Below, piece by piece: positions 14,482 to 24,616 of a stretch of DNA of 32,794 nucleotides; position 1 is the stretch's first letter, and each line of letters starts with the position of its first letter. Under the pieces are notes generated by a model. That model did not search any database, was not told the origin of the DNA, and saw only the letters and a program-made list of their open reading frames with translations. A program made the translations under genes and the position numbers. This DNA comes from Deltaproteobacteria bacterium RBG_13_43_22. Its GTDB lineage: Bacteria; Desulfobacterota; RBG-13-43-22. The stretch covers positions 162,588 through 195,381 of the forward strand of contig MGQB01000031.1 of NCBI GenBank assembly GCA_001797675.1, read 5' to 3'.

Positions 14482-14799
14482 CCTTGTCACAAGATCTTTC
14501 TTTTTTCTGTACCCAAACAAAGGCTTTTAAAAAATAAGTAACGTTGAATAGGATAACGAGCGCATTCCCCGCAGCTTGAGGGGTGAGGCTGCGGACGCAT
14601 TACAAAAAATTTTCCTTTACCATGCATAGAAAATTCCCTATGTCTTGATAAAGGAAGCTGCCGTAAAGGTAGCCGAAAAGAATCTTGCCCAAATTTATGG
14701 TAGGCTTAATTTTTTGGAATGTACCCTCGACCTTCAGCTTGGCTTGACAAGAGGCCTGAAGTATATTAAAGGCTATTATTCTTATTTATTTCTCAATCA
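14482..14799. other. Intergenic stretch with a GC-rich hairpin
   Basis: CCGCAGC (14569-14575) and GCTGCGG (14588-14594) form a perfect 7-bp stem with a 12-base loop; flanking GCATTC and GCATTAC add partial outer pairing. It may end the fabH transcript. Past 14640 a plus-strand frame is open into the DUF2065 start, but it has no ATG, no ribosome site and no recognisable product. A TTGACA at about 14744 lacks a suitably spaced -10 box. Confidence 0.4.
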
Positions 14800-15003
14800 A
14801 TGGCTGATTTAGTAACCATAATAGGGCTGATATTGGTTTTGGAAGGGTTGCCCTATTTTGCCTTTCCCAAAACCTTCAAAGCCTGGGTCGCCAGGATGCT
14901 GGAATTTCCCGAATCCCGGTTAAGAGTATTTGGATTGATCTCCATGGGGTTCGGCCTTATTTTGATTTATCTGGCCCGCCACTCCGGTTGGCTGGCCGGA
15001 TAA
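14800..15003 (+). CDS. DUF2065 small membrane protein
   Basis: 67 aa. The pattern LVTIIGLILVLEGLPYFAFP, then FPESRLRVFGLISMGFGLILIYL is that of DUF2065 (YjeT-like) proteins: two transmembrane helices (about residues 4-22 and 43-61) joined by a short basic loop (KTFKAWVARM). It would be an inner-membrane protein; no function is established for the family. The stop codon overlaps the queA start (TAATG at 15001-15005), so the two are probably translationally coupled. No clear ribosome site precedes the ATG. Confidence 0.85.
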   Translation: MADLVTIIGLILVLEGLPYFAFPKTFKAWVARMLEFPESRLRVFGLISMGFGLILIYLARHSGWLAG

Positions 15004-16076
15004 TGGTTGAGTTAATGGAACCGACTTTATCCCAATTTGAATTTATTTTGCCTCCTCATTTGATAGCCCAGGAGCCGTGCCTTCAAAGAGATCATTCCCG
15101 GCTTATGGTCCTGGATCGAAAAACAGGGGACCTAGAACACCAACTCTTCATGGGGATCATTGAATATTTGAGACCCGGAGATGTCTTGGTGGTTAACGAT
15201 ACCCGGGTGATACCGGCGCGGTTGGAAGGGAAAAAAAAGAGCGGGGGGCGTGTGGAATGCCTGATTTTAAATTATCCGGTAAAAACGGTGATGGAAACCT
15301 ATGTGACCCCCTGTCTGCTCAAGGCCGGGGGGAAAGTTCGACCGGGCGATCCAATCCACTTTGGTGAAGGTCTGGAAGGTGAGATACTTCCCCCTTCCCC
15401 TAATGGGACGGCCCTGGTTCAATTCCGATTTGAAGGGGATTTTGGTTCTGTGTTAAAAAAATTCGGCCGGGTCCCTCTTCCACCTTATATTCGCAGAGAC
15501 GGCTGTGATGCCGATCTCCTGGAACAGGATCGGAATCGCTATCAAACCGTGTATGCCCGGCATCCCGGGGCTGTGGCGGCACCGACCGCCGGGCTTCATT
15601 TTTCTCCGAATTTGATAACAGCGATTAAAGAAAAAGGGATTATTATCAGCCCCATTACTTTACACGTCGGTTACGGCACCTTTGCCCCGGTCAAGGCAGA
15701 AAGGATCTCCGAACATAAAATACACTCTGAAGTTTATCTGGTCTCGGCCCAAACCGCCCAGGTGATTCGGAAACAAAAAAAAAGGGGGGGGCGGATTATT
15801 GCCGTCGGAACCACCAGTGCCCGGGTCTTGGAATATCAGGCCATGAAATATGGATCGGTAAAGCCCGAACAAGGGGACTGTGATCTTTTCATTTTACCGG
15901 GGTTCACTTTTCAAATGATTGACGGGTTGATCACCAACTTTCATTTGCCGAGGACCACTCTGCTTTTGTTGGTTTCCGCCTTTGCCGGAACTGAAAATAT
16001 CCTGAAGGCTTACAACGAGGCCATTGAGAGGAATTACCGGTTTTATAGTTATGGGGATGCGATGTTGATCATTTAG
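15003..16076 (+). CDS. queA: S-adenosylmethionine:tRNA ribosyltransferase-isomerase
   Basis: 357 aa from the ATG overlapping the previous stop, close to the 356 aa of E. coli QueA; an ATG at 15015 is an alternative. Conserved blocks: LIAQEPCLQRDHSRLMVLDR near the N-terminus, RPGDVLVVNDTRVIPARL, HPGAVAAPTAGLHFS, HVGYGTFAPVK and TNFHLPRTTLLLLVSAFAG. The enzyme moves the ribosyl part of SAM onto preQ1-modified tRNA to make epoxyqueuosine. The next gene is tgt, the preceding step of the same pathway, although a 160-bp repeat-filled spacer lies between them. Confidence 0.96.
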   Translation: MVELMEPTLSQFEFILPPHLIAQEPCLQRDHSRLMVLDRKTGDLEHQLFMGIIEYLRPGDVLVVNDTRVIPARLEGKKKSGGRVECLILNYPVKTVMETYVTPCLLKAGGKVRPGDPIHFGEGLEGEILPPSPNGTALVQFRFEGDFGSVLKKFGRVPLPPYIRRDGCDADLLEQDRNRYQTVYARHPGAVAAPTAGLHFSPNLITAIKEKGIIISPITLHVGYGTFAPVKAERISEHKIHSEVYLVSAQTAQVIRKQKKRGGRIIAVGTTSARVLEYQAMKYGSVKPEQGDCDLFILPGFTFQMIDGLITNFHLPRTTLLLLVSAFAGTENILKAYNEAIERNYRFYSYGDAMLII

Positions 16077-16084
16077 GAAGAAAT

Positions 16085-17350
<1,266 letters not shown>

Positions 17351-17355
17351 CGCTT

Positions 17356-17715
17356 ATGTATCTATTCACCGCCGTTGCCGAGGCCATGGGGCTTCCCGGA
17401 GGAGGATCCGGAGGTTCCGGAGCGGGAGGATTTGCAGGACTGATCCCCTTGGTTTTGATGTTCGTGATTTTTTATTTTTTATTGATCCGGCCCCAGCAGA
17501 GAAAGGCCAAACAACATCGGGAATTGTTGGGCAGTCTGAAACGAGGGGATTCGGTCATTACCACAGGGGGGATCTACGGCCGGATTGCCGAGATCAACGA
17601 TAATGTCATTGTTCTGGAAGTGGCCGATAAGGTACGTATTAAAGTGGCCAGAAGCTTTGTCTCGGGCCTGGCTGGTTCCGGGCAAGAGGTCCCTCAACCT
17701 CAGAAACCGGCCTGA
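17356..17715 (+). CDS. yajC: Preprotein translocase subunit YajC
   Basis: 119 aa, with AGGAG at the 3' end of tgt serving as ribosome site. An Ala/Gly-rich N-terminus (GLPGGGSGGSGAGG) is followed by one transmembrane helix (about 28-45, ending at FLLIRPQQRKAKQ), which is the signature junction of YajC. The cytoplasmic domain has GDSVITTGGIYGRIAEIND. YajC binds the SecDF complex in the inner membrane. In E. coli and many relatives secD and secF follow directly; here they do not, and the next gene is dprA. Confidence 0.95.
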   Translation: MYLFTAVAEAMGLPGGGSGGSGAGGFAGLIPLVLMFVIFYFLLIRPQQRKAKQHRELLGSLKRGDSVITTGGIYGRIAEINDNVIVLEVADKVRIKVARSFVSGLAGSGQEVPQPQKPA

Positions 17716-17724
17716 AACTGCGGT

Positions 17725-17752
17725 TAGAGGCTAGAGGCACAAGGCTAGAGGC
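17725..17752. repeat. Tandem 7-base units between yajC and dprA
   Basis: TAGAGGC occurs at 17725-17731, 17732-17738 and 17746-17752 with the related ACAAGGC at 17739-17745, so four units stay in exact 7-base phase. A second pair, AGCGAAGCGA at 17778-17787 and 17801-17810, lies just downstream. They fill the gap before dprA. Confidence 0.6.
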
Positions 17753-17829
17753 CATAAGACTTGTAGGTGTTGCCTTTAGCGAAGCGATCTTTCAACCTCA
17801 AGCGAAGCGACCCTCTATCTGGAGTTATT

Positions 17830-18939
17830 ATGGATCGCAAATCCCTATATCCCTGGCTGGCCTTGAACCGGATCGCCGGATTAGGAAAGGTCAGCTACGT
17901 CCGTCTTCTGGAAAAATTCGGATCTCCGGAAAAGGTTTTTCAGGTCGATCTTGAGGCCTTGCAATCGATCGAAGGGATCAGGAAGAATACCGCCCTGACC
18001 ATCGTCAAATTCAAAAGGGCTGAAAAAATTGATCGAGAGCTGGATGAACTGGAAAAGCAGCGGATAGGGATCCTGACTTTCAATGACCCCTTGTATCCTG
18101 TTCTATTGGCCAAGATTCATGATCCTCCGCCTTATTTATATTACAAGGGATCCCCGTCTAAACAGGATCGTCATTCCCTGGCCCTGGTGGGTTCACGGCT
18201 GGGGACGCCTTACGGGATCAAGGTTACCGAACGGTTGGCCTGGGGGTTGTCCCAAAAAGGATTGACCATTGTCAGCGGTATGGCTCGCGGTATTGATACC
18301 GCCGCCCATCAAGGGGCTTTGATGTCCCAGGGCAGGACCGTTGCGGTGCTCGGTTCAGGCCTGGATGTCATCTATCCTCCGGAAAATCAAAAGCTCTATG
18401 ACCGAATCGCTGAACAGGGTATGGTCTGTAGCGAATTTCCACCCGGCACACTTCCGGAGCGCCAGAATTTTCCGATCCGGAACCGGATCATCAGCGGTAT
18501 GTCTCTGGGGGTGGTTATCGTTGAAGCTACGCAGCGCAGCGGTTCTTTGATTACGGCCCGATTGGCCTTGGATCAGGGACGGGAGGTCTTTGCCGTTCCC
18601 GGGAGTGTGGAATCCTTTAAAAGTTCCGGGACCCATAACTTAATCAAACAGGGGGCCAAACTGGTGGAACATGCCCAGGATATTCTGGAGGAGCTTCGAT
18701 GGGAGGAATCGCCCCAAAAGGCCGAATCGGAACAGCCGGCTGTTTTGATTGATCGTACTCCGTCCCTTTCTCTGAAGGAAAAACAGATATGGGACCTCCT
18801 CTCCGACGGATCCATGCAGGTGGATCAGATGGTCCGGCAGACCGGGATAGGGATATCCCCGATGTTGTCCTTACTGCTTAACATGGAACTCAAGGGATTG
18901 ATCAAACAATTACCGGGTAAGTTTTTTATCAGGACCTAA
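17830..18939 (+). CDS. dprA: DNA-processing protein DprA
   Basis: 369 aa from ATG at 17830 with TGGAG seven bases upstream; the open frame reaches 17767 but that part lies in a repeat region. The N-terminal helix-hairpin-helix part (WLALNRIAGLGKVSYVRLLE) is followed by the Rossmann-like core: ALVGSRLGTPYG, IVSGMARGIDTAAHQGAL, AVLGSGLDVIYPPEN, SEFPPGTLPERQNFPIRNRI and QRSGSLITARLALDQGREVFAVPG. The C-terminal winged helix ends LKGLIKQLPGKFFIRT. It loads RecA onto incoming single-stranded DNA in transformation. The stop codon is formed by the first bases of the second repeat element. Confidence 0.94.
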   Translation: MDRKSLYPWLALNRIAGLGKVSYVRLLEKFGSPEKVFQVDLEALQSIEGIRKNTALTIVKFKRAEKIDRELDELEKQRIGILTFNDPLYPVLLAKIHDPPPYLYYKGSPSKQDRHSLALVGSRLGTPYGIKVTERLAWGLSQKGLTIVSGMARGIDTAAHQGALMSQGRTVAVLGSGLDVIYPPENQKLYDRIAEQGMVCSEFPPGTLPERQNFPIRNRIISGMSLGVVIVEATQRSGSLITARLALDQGREVFAVPGSVESFKSSGTHNLIKQGAKLVEHAQDILEELRWEESPQKAESEQPAVLIDRTPSLSLKEKQIWDLLSDGSMQVDQMVRQTGIGISPMLSLLLNMELKGLIKQLPGKFFIRT

Positions 18940-19230
18940 CCAAACCTATTTGAAATTTTTCTTTCTTTGGAGTTTGGTCATAGAGAGGACTTGTTTTTGG
19001 GGTTGTCCAAAGGTAATTATGAGTTTCTAATCCGGCCCGAAAGCAAAGTTGGATTCGAGACGGAGATTACAGCTAAGCCTGTTTCCGGCGCCGGTTAAGG
19101 CCTGCTTTCGATAGTGGGTTCATGTTGTGGTCCGGCAAAAATGATTATGGTTTACGGATGGACAACTTCAAAAACAAGCCCCCTTTATGACCCCTGAAGA
19201 AAAGTTAGAAATAAATTATCAGATTTTAAA
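18936..19230 (+). repeat. Intergenic inverted-repeat element, copy 2
   Basis: It starts with the same 17 bases as copy 1 (CTAACCAAACCTATTTG, 18936-18952) and ends with the related flank (19200-19230). Arms 18976-19009 and 19159-19192 are both 34 bases and pair over the full length: 29 Watson-Crick pairs, three G-T and two A-C. Compared with copy 1 the core changes CTTATTTT/AAAATAAG to CTTGTTTT/AAAACAAG, a compensated A-T to G-C pair. GTCCAAA-GGTA after the left arm is also shared. The interior differs but has its own dyads: CGAAAGCA (19038-19045) with TGCTTTCG (19103-19110), and CCGGCGCCGG (19085-19094). The CTAA at its start supplies the dprA stop. Confidence 0.75.
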
Positions 19231-19272
19231 TTAAGTATCTAATAGAGCAAAATCAGGAGCTAACTGACCCTT

Positions 19273-21711
19273 ATGGAAAAATCGTTGTTGATTGTAGAGT
19301 CACCTACCAAGGTTAGAACCATCAAAAAATATCTGGGGCCCGAATTTGAGGTCAAGGCCTCCCTCGGACATATCAAAGATTTGCCCACGAGACTGCTCGG
19401 GGTGGATATAGAAAATCAATTCAAGCCGGAATTTCAGATTATTTCAGGGAAAGACCGGGTTTTAAAGGAACTAAAACAGGCAGCGAAAAAGATCCGTCAT
19501 ATTTACCTGGCCCCGGACCCGGACCGGGAAGGGGAGGCTATCGCCTGGCATCTGGCCGAAGAGCTGGCCGGCAAGGATAGAGAATTCCATCGGGTTCTGT
19601 TTCATGAATTGTCTCCCAAGGCGATTCAGGAAGCCCTGGCCCATCCGGAAATGCTAAATGAGCAACGCTTCCAATCGCAACTGGCCCGCCGCATCTTGGA
19701 TCGACTGGTGGGCTACCAGATTTCTCCTCTTCTTTGGGACAAGGTCAAAAGAGGTTTAAGCGCCGGAAGAGTCCAGTCCGTGGCTGTTCGACTCATCTGC
19801 GACCGGGAACGGGAAATCCAGGCCTTTGTTTCCAAAGAATACTGGTCGATCACCGCCTTGCTTCAGGCCGACCTTCCTCCTGACTTCGAAGCCAGATTGA
19901 TCAAGGGACAGGGGAAGGCCGTCAAGATCCTCAACGAGGAGCAGGCCAAAACAATCAGTGATCGCCTGTCGCAAGAGCCCTTCCAGGTGGTCGACATTGA
20001 TAAAAAAGAGCGTAAACGCAATCCCCTGCCCCCCTTTACCACCAGCCAGTTACAGCAAGAGGCCTTTCGCAAATTGCGTTTTCCAGCCAAAAAGACCATG
20101 TTCCTGGCCCAGAAGCTCTACGAAGGGGTCGAAGTGGGGGATGAGGGATTGGTCGGCCTGATCACCTATATGCGAACGGATTCCACCCGGGTTTCCCAGG
20201 AAGCCCTGGCCGCAGTCCGCAACTATATCCAGGGGCAATTCGGAACGGAATATGTGCCCGCCAAACCCCATTTCTATACCAACAAAAAGTCAGCCCAGGA
20301 TGCTCATGAAGCCATTCGTCCCACTTCCATGCATTTGGCTCCGGATGCCTTGGCCCGTCATCTGGACAAGGACTTGCTGTCACTTTATCGCCTGATCTGG
20401 AATCGGTTTGTGGCCAGTCAGATGAAGGCCGCTCTTTTCGATCAAACAACGGTGGATATTAAGGCCGGGGATTATTTGTTGCGGGCTACCGGTTCGGTCT
20501 TACGCTTTCCCGGTTTTACGGCGGTCTATGAAGTCGGCAAGGATAATGTCTCCCCGGAGGAAGAAGAAGAAGAGAAAAAAGGACAACTCCCCGTTATGCA
20601 GATCGATCAAAAACTGACTTTGCTTCAAATAACCCCCAAACAACATTTTACTCAGCCTCCTCCCCGGTATACGGAGGCCACGCTGGTCAAGGAGTTGGAG
20701 GAAAAGGGGATCGGCCGTCCCAGCACCTATGCGGCTATTATTTCCACCATTCAGGACAAAGAATACGTCAAGAAGGAAAAATATTTTTTCTTTCCCACTG
20801 AACTGGGTTTTCTGGTCAATGATCTCCTGGTGAAAAATTTTCCCGAGATACTGAATGTCCAGTTCACCGCCCTGATGGAAAACAATCTGGATCAGATCGA
20901 AGAAGGAAAGCAGGAATGGACCAAGGTTCTGGAGGATTTTTATCAACCCTTTGCTCAGACTCTGGACCGGGCCCGGGCGGAAATGAAACAAGTGCGAGGC
21001 CAGGGGGTAAAGACCGATATCGTCTGCCCGGCCTGCGGAAAAGTCATGACCATCCGAATCGGGAAAAACGGACCTTTTCTGGCCTGTTCCGGGTATCCCG
21101 CCTGCAAACAAACCCAAAATTTTGTTCGGGATGAAAAGGGTAATGTCCAACCGGTGAAGGTAGAAGCCCCTCAGGTCGACCCTTCGGGGAAAGAATGTCC
21201 CCAATGCGGGAAACCCATGCTAATCCGCAATGGTCGGTTTGGATCCTTCTGGGCCTGTTCGGGATATCCGGACTGCAAGCAGACTCAGCCGATTCCATCC
21301 GAAGGGAAACCGACCGAAGAGACCCTTCCGAAAGTGGTCAGCGACCAGGCTTGTCCCAAGTGCGGAGGTCCCATGGTGGTGAAAAAAAACCGCTATGGAG
21401 GAACCTTTCTGGCCTGTGAAAAATATCCGAAGTGTAAAGGGGCCTTGCCGGTAACCACCGAGTTTCCCTGCCCGACCCCCGGATGTTCCGGGATGCTGGT
21501 ATCCCGGGTGGCCCGCAAGAAGGGATTGAAATTTTTCGGCTGCAGCCTTTACCCGGAATGCAAATTGATGATCTGGGGAAAACCGGTCAAGGAGACCTGT
21601 CCGCAATGCCAGGCCCCTTTTTTGGTGGAAAAGACGACTAAAAAAGAGGGAACGATCCGGTCCTGCGCCAACCCGGAATGCGGGTATCAGCAGAGGAAGG
21701 ACGAAGGGTAA
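19273..21711 (+). CDS. topA: DNA topoisomerase I (type IA)
   Basis: 812 aa. Toprim domain: SLLIVESPTKVRTIKKYL (4-21) and APDPDREGEAIAWHLAEEL (80-98) with acidic metal residues. SAGRVQSVAVRLICDRERE (163-181) is the strand-binding block. The catalytic tyrosine is Y299 in GLITYMRTDST. The C-terminus carries five cysteine-rich zinc-ribbon modules, beginning at CPACGKVM, CPQCGKPM, CPKCGGPM, CPTPGCSG and CPQCQAPF; the fourth is CPTPGC rather than CPxCG. It relaxes negative supercoils. The nearest AGGAG lies 13 bases before ATG, a long spacing. It follows dprA across the repeat element, as in the common dprA-topA order. Confidence 0.97.
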   Translation: MEKSLLIVESPTKVRTIKKYLGPEFEVKASLGHIKDLPTRLLGVDIENQFKPEFQIISGKDRVLKELKQAAKKIRHIYLAPDPDREGEAIAWHLAEELAGKDREFHRVLFHELSPKAIQEALAHPEMLNEQRFQSQLARRILDRLVGYQISPLLWDKVKRGLSAGRVQSVAVRLICDREREIQAFVSKEYWSITALLQADLPPDFEARLIKGQGKAVKILNEEQAKTISDRLSQEPFQVVDIDKKERKRNPLPPFTTSQLQQEAFRKLRFPAKKTMFLAQKLYEGVEVGDEGLVGLITYMRTDSTRVSQEALAAVRNYIQGQFGTEYVPAKPHFYTNKKSAQDAHEAIRPTSMHLAPDALARHLDKDLLSLYRLIWNRFVASQMKAALFDQTTVDIKAGDYLLRATGSVLRFPGFTAVYEVGKDNVSPEEEEEEKKGQLPVMQIDQKLTLLQITPKQHFTQPPPRYTEATLVKELEEKGIGRPSTYAAIISTIQDKEYVKKEKYFFFPTELGFLVNDLLVKNFPEILNVQFTALMENNLDQIEEGKQEWTKVLEDFYQPFAQTLDRARAEMKQVRGQGVKTDIVCPACGKVMTIRIGKNGPFLACSGYPACKQTQNFVRDEKGNVQPVKVEAPQVDPSGKECPQCGKPMLIRNGRFGSFWACSGYPDCKQTQPIPSEGKPTEETLPKVVSDQACPKCGGPMVVKKNRYGGTFLACEKYPKCKGALPVTTEFPCPTPGCSGMLVSRVARKKGLKFFGCSLYPECKLMIWGKPVKETCPQCQAPFLVEKTTKKEGTIRSCANPECGYQQRKDEG

Positions 21712-21740
21712 AAGGGTCTTTGGAGAGGCTGATGATTCTT

Positions 21741-23090
21741 TCAATTCCTCCAGGGTAAATAGGCCTTCATGGTTTGACTGGCCTGTCGAAGCCAGGTTTG
21801 TGAATAGACGTAATTAACCATCATCCCGCAGGATTCCATCAACCCACGCGGAAAATGATTAGCCGCAAAGTTTATGTTTTTCAGGCCTACCGTAGCTCCA
21901 TTGCCTAAGTGAAAATTGGCCACGGGATTGAGGGGTTTTCCCCGCCGGTCTTTTTCCTGAGACAGGTAGAAGTAAACCAAATCGGTCAAAGGTTTTTTTA
22001 ATATCCTGAGATATTCCGGATCTTCAATCCATCGCAGGTCGGAAAAGATTTCTAAAAGCAGGGAACCCAGATCGGTAACCTTTTTACCCGATTTTCTATA
22101 ATGGATTTCAAAAAGGGGCTGTCGGATTTTTTCTGGAAATAATTCGGTTAAACGGTCCCTGTTCATTTGGAAAGAATCCTTTTCTCCCTGGAGGACCGGT
22201 TTGAAATATCGCTCCCAGAAGCCCGGGATCGGGCTTAGGGTGGCAAAGGTTTTTATGCCGGGATAGTTTTTTTCTAAGATCTCGACGACCTGAAATATAA
22301 GGACCTTGCCCAAACCCAAACCGGACAACCCGTTTTGAGTATTGTTGATGGAGTAGAATATGGCCGTGTCGGGGGATTTTTTGTGATTGAAATGGTTCTC
22401 TTGATTTTCGATAATCTCATGGATGGAAGTGGCCATACCCCGGGTCAGGGCCACTTCGATGAAAGTAATGGGTTCATCGGGCATAAGACGATGATAGAGG
22501 GCAAAACATCGGCGGTCCGCCCCAAGGCGGGATCCCATTTCTTCCAGGTTGGCCATGGGATGGACCAGATCGTGTTCTTTGAGGAATCTAATCTGGCGGT
22601 ACGGAGAATCCAGAGTGATTTCATTGAGAAAAAGGAATCCACCCTGGAACCAGAGATCAAACAATTGGGCAATATCCAGATCCAACGGCTCCAGGTTGAC
22701 AGGGTGTTGACGTTGAGCGGCGATCATATCGGCCCTCAGATCCAATAGAAATTTCAATCCTCCGGAAATGTTCAGGAAATTTCTAAAAATCCGAATTCTG
22801 GGGGATCCGATTTTCTGGCGGAGGCCGCTTAGGCCTCGCCGCCATTGAATAGAGTCTTTACCTTCGTCGGCCAATACCAGGCGTAATTCTTTTTCAATTT
22901 CTTGCTTGCTGATTTCAAGTTTACGGATAACCGCTTCAAAAAACCACGGTCGTTCTTCTAAAAGGATTGCCCGGTATTGGTCCCGGAATCTGATCATCGG
23001 TTCCAGCGCGGCTTCATTTTGGACCTCAATGGATTTTAACAGATTCAGGAGGTCGTCGATTTTTTTTGCCGAGGCCTTGCCTAATTCCAT
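21741..23090 (-). CDS. Malonyl-CoA decarboxylase (MCD) family protein
   Basis: 449 aa. The N-terminal helical part includes GGLKFLLDLRADMI (110-123), the typical MCD block. The C-terminal catalytic domain shows HDLVHPMANLEEMGSRLG, CFALYHRLMPDEPITFIEVALT, FYSINNTQNGLSGLGLGKVLI, TLSPIPGFWERYF with S286 and NFHLGNGATVGLKNIN with H394; the last two match the catalytic serine and histidine of the family by position. It would convert malonyl-CoA to acetyl-CoA and CO2, with a GNAT-like fold. There is no peroxisomal or export signal, so it is cytoplasmic. It is convergent with topA (29-bp gap) and divergent from trmFO. AGGG about ten bases upstream of ATG is the ribosome site. A promoter lies at 23165-23192. 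Confidence 0.92.
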   Translation of the reverse strand: MELGKASAKKIDDLLNLLKSIEVQNEAALEPMIRFRDQYRAILLEERPWFFEAVIRKLEISKQEIEKELRLVLADEGKDSIQWRRGLSGLRQKIGSPRIRIFRNFLNISGGLKFLLDLRADMIAAQRQHPVNLEPLDLDIAQLFDLWFQGGFLFLNEITLDSPYRQIRFLKEHDLVHPMANLEEMGSRLGADRRCFALYHRLMPDEPITFIEVALTRGMATSIHEIIENQENHFNHKKSPDTAIFYSINNTQNGLSGLGLGKVLIFQVVEILEKNYPGIKTFATLSPIPGFWERYFKPVLQGEKDSFQMNRDRLTELFPEKIRQPLFEIHYRKSGKKVTDLGSLLLEIFSDLRWIEDPEYLRILKKPLTDLVYFYLSQEKDRRGKPLNPVANFHLGNGATVGLKNINFAANHFPRGLMESCGMMVNYVYSQTWLRQASQTMKAYLPWRN

Positions 23091-23164
23091 TTCTCATTTC
23101 CCTTGAATGACAATTTAATCAAGTCGTTTGTCTTCCTTGGTTGGATCAGATCCGAATGGGTTTA

Positions 23165-23192
23165 ATCTTATAATAAGGTCTAAGAAAGTCAA
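23165..23192 (-). promoter_or_regulatory. Predicted promoter of the malonyl-CoA decarboxylase gene
   Basis: On the minus strand TTGACT (23187-23192) and TAAGAT (23165-23170) are 16 bases apart, with five and four consensus matches. The start codon is about 75 bases further on. The divergent trmFO promoter on the plus strand was not located with confidence; TATAGT near 23211 has a poor -35 box. Confidence 0.4.
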
Positions 23193-23276
23193 GTAAAATC
23201 ATTAAATTGTATAGTTGCGGTTGCTTGTTTCCAGGGAGAAGTCTATTATGGGAATAATTTTAGAAAGGAGCAGGCC

Positions 23277-24608
23277 GTGTCTGAAACACATTTTAAGGGG
23301 ATAACCATCATCGGCGGGGGCTTGGCCGGGTGTGAGGCCGCCTGGCAGGCGGCCGGGCAAGGGATCCGCGTCCGGCTTCTGGAGATGAAACCTTTGCGTT
23401 TTTCTCCGGCCCATCAGTCTCCTTTGCTGGCCGAGTTGGTGTGCAGCAATTCTCTCCGCTCTCAGGAACCGGACAGTGCAGTGGGGCTGCTCAAAAAAGA
23501 AATGCACCTTTTGGATTCTCTGATCATGGAATCGGCCTTGGCCCACCGGGTGCCGGCCGGGAAATCCCTGGCGGTGGACCGCGAAGGATTTGCCCGATTC
23601 ATCACCGATCGAATAACGAGCCATCCTCTGATAGAGATTATTGCCCGGGAGGTGTCCTCCATTCCCGACCAGGGACCGCTGATCCTGGCCACCGGTCCTT
23701 TGACCACCGATGAATTGGCCCGGGAACTTGGAGCCTTGTTGGGTTCAAGTCATCTGCATTTTTACGATGCCATTGCCCCTATTGTATACCGGGATTCGAT
23801 CGATTTTAATAAGGTTTTTCTGGGGTCACGATATGGGCACGGAGGAGACGATTATATTAATTGCCCCCTTGGTGAGGAGGAATACCGGCTTTTCCTGGAG
23901 CACCTTATTCAAGCCGAACAGGTCCCGCTCCATTCCTTTGAGGAGCCGCGCTATTTTGAAGGCTGTCTGCCTATTGAAATCATGGCCGGGCGGGGGATAG
24001 ACACCCTGCGGTTCGGCCCGATGAAACCGGTTGGTCTGCCCGATCCCCGAACCGGAAAGATCCCTTACGCGGTGGTTCAATTGCGGCAGGACAATCAGGA
24101 GGGGACTTTATTTAACCTGGTCGGTTTTCAGACCAAGCTGAGATGGACGGAACAAGAACGGATTTTCCGTCTGATCCCCGGCTTGGAACAAGCGGAGTTT
24201 GCCCGTCTGGGCAGCATCCACCGCAATACCTTCGTCAATGGTCCTGAATGCCTGTTGCCTACCCTACAACTGAAAAAAGCCGCTCGAATCTTTCTGGCCG
24301 GTCAGATCACCGGGGTGGAAGGGTATGTGGAATCCGCATCCATGGGGATTCTGGCCGGGATCAATACCGGCCGCCTTTTTAAAGGTAGGCCGTTGATCAC
24401 CCCGCCGCCCACCACCGCCTTAGGTGCGTTGGCAGGCCATATCAGCCGACAACCCAGGAAAGATTTCCAACCCATGAACATCAACTTTGGTCTTTTCCCT
24501 CCCCTTACAGGAAAGGTGCCCCGTCGTCTTCGAGGGAAAGCCTATGCCGAAAGGGCCCTGGTCGATTTGAAGCTTTGGATGGATGAGGAGGGAATGAAAA
24601 TGGGATGA
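23277..24608 (+). CDS. trmFO: Methylenetetrahydrofolate-tRNA-(uracil-5-)-methyltransferase TrmFO
   Basis: 443 aa from GTG at 23277, with AAGGAG eight bases upstream. FAD-binding [17 protein letters not shown] (14-30) is at the N-terminus, followed by [24 protein letters not shown] with the conserved cysteine and by the second family cysteine in [28 protein letters not shown]. The C-terminal block [19 protein letters not shown] is also conserved. It uses methylenetetrahydrofolate and FADH2 to methylate U54 of tRNA. The gene normally follows topA; here MCD on the other strand intervenes. It ends eight bases from the convergent carboxyltransferase stop. Confidence 0.96.
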   Translation: MSETHFKGITIIGGGLAGCEAAWQAAGQGIRVRLLEMKPLRFSPAHQSPLLAELVCSNSLRSQEPDSAVGLLKKEMHLLDSLIMESALAHRVPAGKSLAVDREGFARFITDRITSHPLIEIIAREVSSIPDQGPLILATGPLTTDELARELGALLGSSHLHFYDAIAPIVYRDSIDFNKVFLGSRYGHGGDDYINCPLGEEEYRLFLEHLIQAEQVPLHSFEEPRYFEGCLPIEIMAGRGIDTLRFGPMKPVGLPDPRTGKIPYAVVQLRQDNQEGTLFNLVGFQTKLRWTEQERIFRLIPGLEQAEFARLGSIHRNTFVNGPECLLPTLQLKKAARIFLAGQITGVEGYVESASMGILAGINTGRLFKGRPLITPPPTTALGALAGHISRQPRKDFQPMNINFGLFPPLTGKVPRRLRGKAYAERALVDLKLWMDEEGMKMG

Positions 24609-24616
24609 CCGCCGTT

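Noticed and set aside
14744..14775. TTGACA as promoter for the DUF2065-queA genes
   Set aside because: The -35 box is perfect but no acceptable -10 hexamer lies 16-18 bases downstream.
14640..14813. Plus-strand open frame upstream of the DUF2065 gene
   Set aside because: It has no ATG and no ribosome site, and the sequence resembles nothing known; it could be decayed coding DNA, but this is not supported.
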